Below, piece by piece: positions 61,821 through 64,000 of a DNA stretch of 64,000 bases (positions are counted from its first letter, which is position 1; each line of letters begins with the position of its first letter). The translations under genes were made by a program, and so were the position numbers. This DNA comes from Bombus terrestris (lineage: Eukaryota; Arthropoda; Insecta; Hymenoptera; Apidae), in the NCBI RefSeq assembly GCF_910591885.1, contig NC_063276.1:124001-188000 (forward strand), read 5' to 3'. The notes beneath the pieces are model-generated. The model did no database searches. It saw nothing but the letters and a program-made list of their open reading frames with translations, and was not told where the DNA came from.

Positions 61821-61950
61821 TCCCACGGTGTCCAACGGTGTCCCACGTTGTCCCACGTTGTCCCACGTTGTCCCACGTTGTCCCACGTTGTCCCACGTTG
61901 TCCCACGTTGTCCCACGTTGTCCAACGTTGTCCCACGGTGACCTACGGTG
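61821..61950 (+). repeat. Decamer array 6 (0.13 kb)
   Basis: Thirteen decamers: two GGTG-type at the left edge, nine mainly TTG-type, then two degenerate ones before the terminal hairpin. It is the smallest array and, like array 5, has no internal hairpin. It shows the minimal architecture: leader, decamers, terminal hairpin, stem-loops. Confidence 0.97.
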
Positions 61951-61952
61951 CA

Positions 61953-62008
61953 GCCCAGTCTGTATCATCCAAAATTCTGTTCGCGGCATTTGGAGATACA
62001 AACCGGAC
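61953..62008 (+). repeat. Terminal hairpin, unit 6 (short-unit type)
   Basis: A 56-nt homologue with left arm GCCCAGTCTGTATCATCC and right arm GGAGATACAAACCGGAC. Compared with unit 5, pair 11 is T-A instead of G-C (both arms changed), and pairs 9 and 10 become T-A and G-C where unit 5 has mismatches. Pair 2 is lost (C-A). The central stem is therefore better paired here despite sequence change. Confidence 0.88.
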
Positions 62009-62030
62009 TGCTGCGTAGTTCTTAGCTTGG

Positions 62031-62079
62031 TATCGTTTTCCAAAGATTAATCAACTGATTAATTTTTTGGAAAACGATG
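62031..62079 (+). repeat. 49-bp stem-loop, unit 6
   Basis: Same stem-loop as in unit 5 with two changes: the first pair becomes T-G, and the apical loop is AACT as in the large units. Confidence 0.92.
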
Positions 62080-62089
62080 CCAATTACCA

Positions 62090-62212
62090 GGTCTCACCAC
62101 GCGGAGGTGACTACGCAAGAGACCCGCCCATGGCTTCTTTATCTTTATACATCCATCTCGACATTCAACCCATTGGCAGAATGTCGAGTTACGACTCTAC
62201 TTGACCATGGGC
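62090..62212 (+). repeat. Stem-loop cluster, short-unit type, unit 6
   Basis: Same two structures as in unit 5. The inner 10-bp stem is CTCGACATTC (62157-62166) with GAATGTCGAG (62179-62188): one T-A pair of unit 5 has become C-G through a change on both arms. The outer GCCCATGG/CCATGGGC and GGTCTC/GAGACC stems are unchanged. TATAAAA follows at 62234-62240. Confidence 0.85.
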
Positions 62213-62240
62213 CTGCGTAAAGAGATATGGGAGTATAAAA

Positions 62241-63275
62241 GTTGTTAATTAATGGTTTGATTGTTATAAATTAATGATATAATTGTTATTAAGTAATGGC
62301 TTAAATATAATAAATTAATGCTTCAGTTATTCTTAAGTAATGGTTAAAATGTCGTTAATTAATGTACTGATTCTAATAAATTAATAGTTTAATTGTTATT
62401 AATTAATAGGGCAAATGCTATAAAGTAATAGTTTAAATGTTATAAATTAATGGTTTAAATGTAGTAAATAAATATTTCGAATGTTGTTAATTAATAGTTT
62501 AAATGTTAAAATAAATGTTTTGAATGTTGTTACTTAATGGTCGAATTGTTGTAAATTAATAGATTATATGTTACAAATTAATAGGTTAAATGTTATAAAT
62601 TAATAGTTCGAATGTTAGAAATTAATGGTTTAAATGTGTAAAGTAATAGTCTAAATGTTGTAAATTAATGGCTTAGACGTTATAAATGAATAGCATAAGT
62701 GTTATAAATTAACAGTTTAAATGTTATAAATTAATTGCTGTAATGTTATAAATTAATAGCTTAAATGTTATAAATTAATGGCCTAAATGTTACAAATTAA
62801 TAGCTTAAATGTTACAAATTAATAGCTTAAATGTTATAAATTAATAGCTTAAATGTTATAAATTAATAGCTTAAATGTTATAAATTAATAGCTTAAGTAT
62901 TATAAATTAATAGCTTAAAGGTTATAAATTAACAGTTTAAATGTTATAAATTAATTGCTTTAATGTTATAAATTAATAGCTTAAATGTTATAAATTAATA
63001 GCGTAAATGTTATAAATTAATAGCTTAAATGTTATAAATTAATAGCTTAAAGGTTATAAATTAATTGCTGAAGTGTTATAAATTAATAGCTTAAATGTTA
63101 TAAATTAATGGCCTAAATGTTACAAATTAATAGCTTAAATGTTATAAATTAATAGCTTAAATGTTATAAATTAATAGCTTAAATGTTATAAATTAATTGC
63201 TTAAATGTTATAAATTAATTGCTTAAGTGTTGTTAATTAATGGCATAAACGTTATAAATTACAAGTTTCAATGTT
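62241..63275 (+). repeat. 22-bp AT satellite, unit 6
   Basis: Same satellite. Its first ~550 bp are almost identical to the unit 5 copy, and the right half has gained several extra 22-bp repeats, making it about 0.1 kb longer. It decays into single-copy sequence near 63275. Confidence 0.93.
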
Positions 63276-64000
63276 ATTATTTGATATTTTTTTTTATTTA
63301 CCTTATGTTTAAGTTTCCTTTCGATGTTCACTCTCCGGGAGTTCAGGCACGAAAAAGCTCGCGCGTGACTTGCGTGTTCCTTATATGACTTGTCAAGGTG
63401 TCGGGATGTTAATCAAACGGTAACGATGTTTTGACGTAGCAGCAGGCGGTTTTTCCATTATAACAAAGTCAAATTGAACAATTTCTTAATTTTTAACGTA
63501 AATTGGCGTCTTTAACTATTTAATACGATATCCATTTTTATCATTTTAATAGTTTCTATAAACTAAGACTAAATCCACACTTCTTTGATACTAGTTTTCG
63601 ACTATCAATTAGTTTGAACAAAGAGGGGAAAAAGCCTAACGGCAGTCGATGACGTTACTGTGAATTAAGTTAAGGTATTAAATAATTAGACAGATAAAAT
63701 TCATGTTAAGCGTTATATTATATTATCGATATTCGTTTATTTACTCGTGCTAATTAAAAAATAAAATGTTCTTTTTTCTTGAATAACATCCACATCTCTG
63801 TTTGCGATATTTAAAATTCTTACCTAATGTTTAATTAACATTCAGGTTCTTTTTTAATTCCTCTCAAATTAAACGAATAAATCTACTCGTTATAGTTGTA
63901 ACATAAAATGTTTTTTTTTCTTCAATACCGCCTCCATTGCTGTACGTGATACAGTTATTAATTATGTAGCTAATAGTATGAACTAATTGGCTGTAATCGC
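63276..64000. other. Single-copy AT-rich flank, edge of the macrosatellite
   Basis: No homology to the repeat units. A slightly GC-richer stretch (about 63320-63450) contains CGCGCG-like strings and no open frame of note. A weak direct repeat is present: about 47 bp starting at 63761 (ATAAAATGTTCTTTTTTCTT) and again at 63903 (ATAAAATGTTTTTTTTTCTT), 142 bp apart. No gene recognised. Confidence 0.7.

Larger units (their letters stand above)
61251..63275 (+). repeat. Short macrosatellite unit 6 (~2.0 kb)
   Basis: Begins abruptly at GCAAGTTTATGACGTTAAC, which corresponds to 4699 of unit 1 and 59165 of unit 5, directly after the preceding 22-bp satellite. It contains the leader, a 13-decamer array (61821-61950), a terminal hairpin (61953-62008), a 49-bp stem-loop (62031-62079), a stem-loop cluster (62090-62212) and a ~1.0 kb 22-bp satellite. 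It is nearly identical to 59165-61250, so this is a separate ~2.09 kb tandem period. It is the last repeat before single-copy flank and may be the ancestral short form. Confidence 0.93.

Noticed and set aside
1..64000. rDNA intergenic spacer
   Set aside because: Long units with internal short repeats and palindromes suggested it, but no 18S, 5.8S, 28S or 5S sequence is recognisable in any unit.
1..64000. Telomeric or telomerase-RNA template repeats (TTAGG or similar)
   Set aside because: Only isolated CCTAA-like strings occur (for example near 1597 and 2830). There is no tandem telomeric repeat.

Overview
The window looks like non-coding nuclear DNA from a eukaryote, probably an animal. An insect is only a guess, based on AT-rich sequence with retained CpG and no recognisable gene family. 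It contains no gene I can name, no rRNA or tRNA, and no recognisable transposase, reverse transcriptase or viral protein. Almost all of it is one tandem macrosatellite.

Layout: four complete head-to-tail units start at 1, 11383, 21979 and 35111 and are 11382, 10596, 13132 and 19352 bp long. A fifth starts at 54463 and is chimeric on its right side. A short unit of about 2 kb follows at 61251-63275, and the last ~0.7 kb (63276-64000) is single-copy sequence that looks like the edge of the array. Each large unit has (a) a nearly invariant ~5.27 kb 5' segment with clustered motifs, stem-loops and very small ORFs; (b) an array of a 10-bp repeat (TCCCACGGTG and close variants) carrying many copies of a 56-nt hairpin; (c) an invariant ~1.25 kb 3' segment that opens with a divergent 56-nt hairpin and a 115-bp inverted repeat and ends in a (TA)n microsatellite. 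Nearly all unit length variation lies in the decamer array (4.9, 4.1, 6.6 and 12.8 kb, shrinking to 0.31 and 0.13 kb in the last two arrays).

The most interesting element is the 56-nt hairpin (13-bp perfect outer stem GTCCAGTGTAGAT / ATCTACACTGGAC, inner stem CCAAAA / TTTTGG, small U-rich loop). By eye there are about 170 copies, resembling a densely packed pre-miRNA or hairpin-RNA cluster. The divergent copies at the array ends keep the stem through paired substitutions, and a second stem-loop in the short units also shows a compensatory T-A to C-G change. These are the only signals here that hint at selection on structure. A purely mechanical origin (cruciforms, arm-to-arm conversion) is not excluded.

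The many long open frames through the decamer arrays are arithmetic: a stop-free 10-bp repeat is open in all six frames. I do not treat them as genes. The short units look like the ancestral or simpler form, because the large units carry a second, decayed copy of the pre-array leader downstream of the array.
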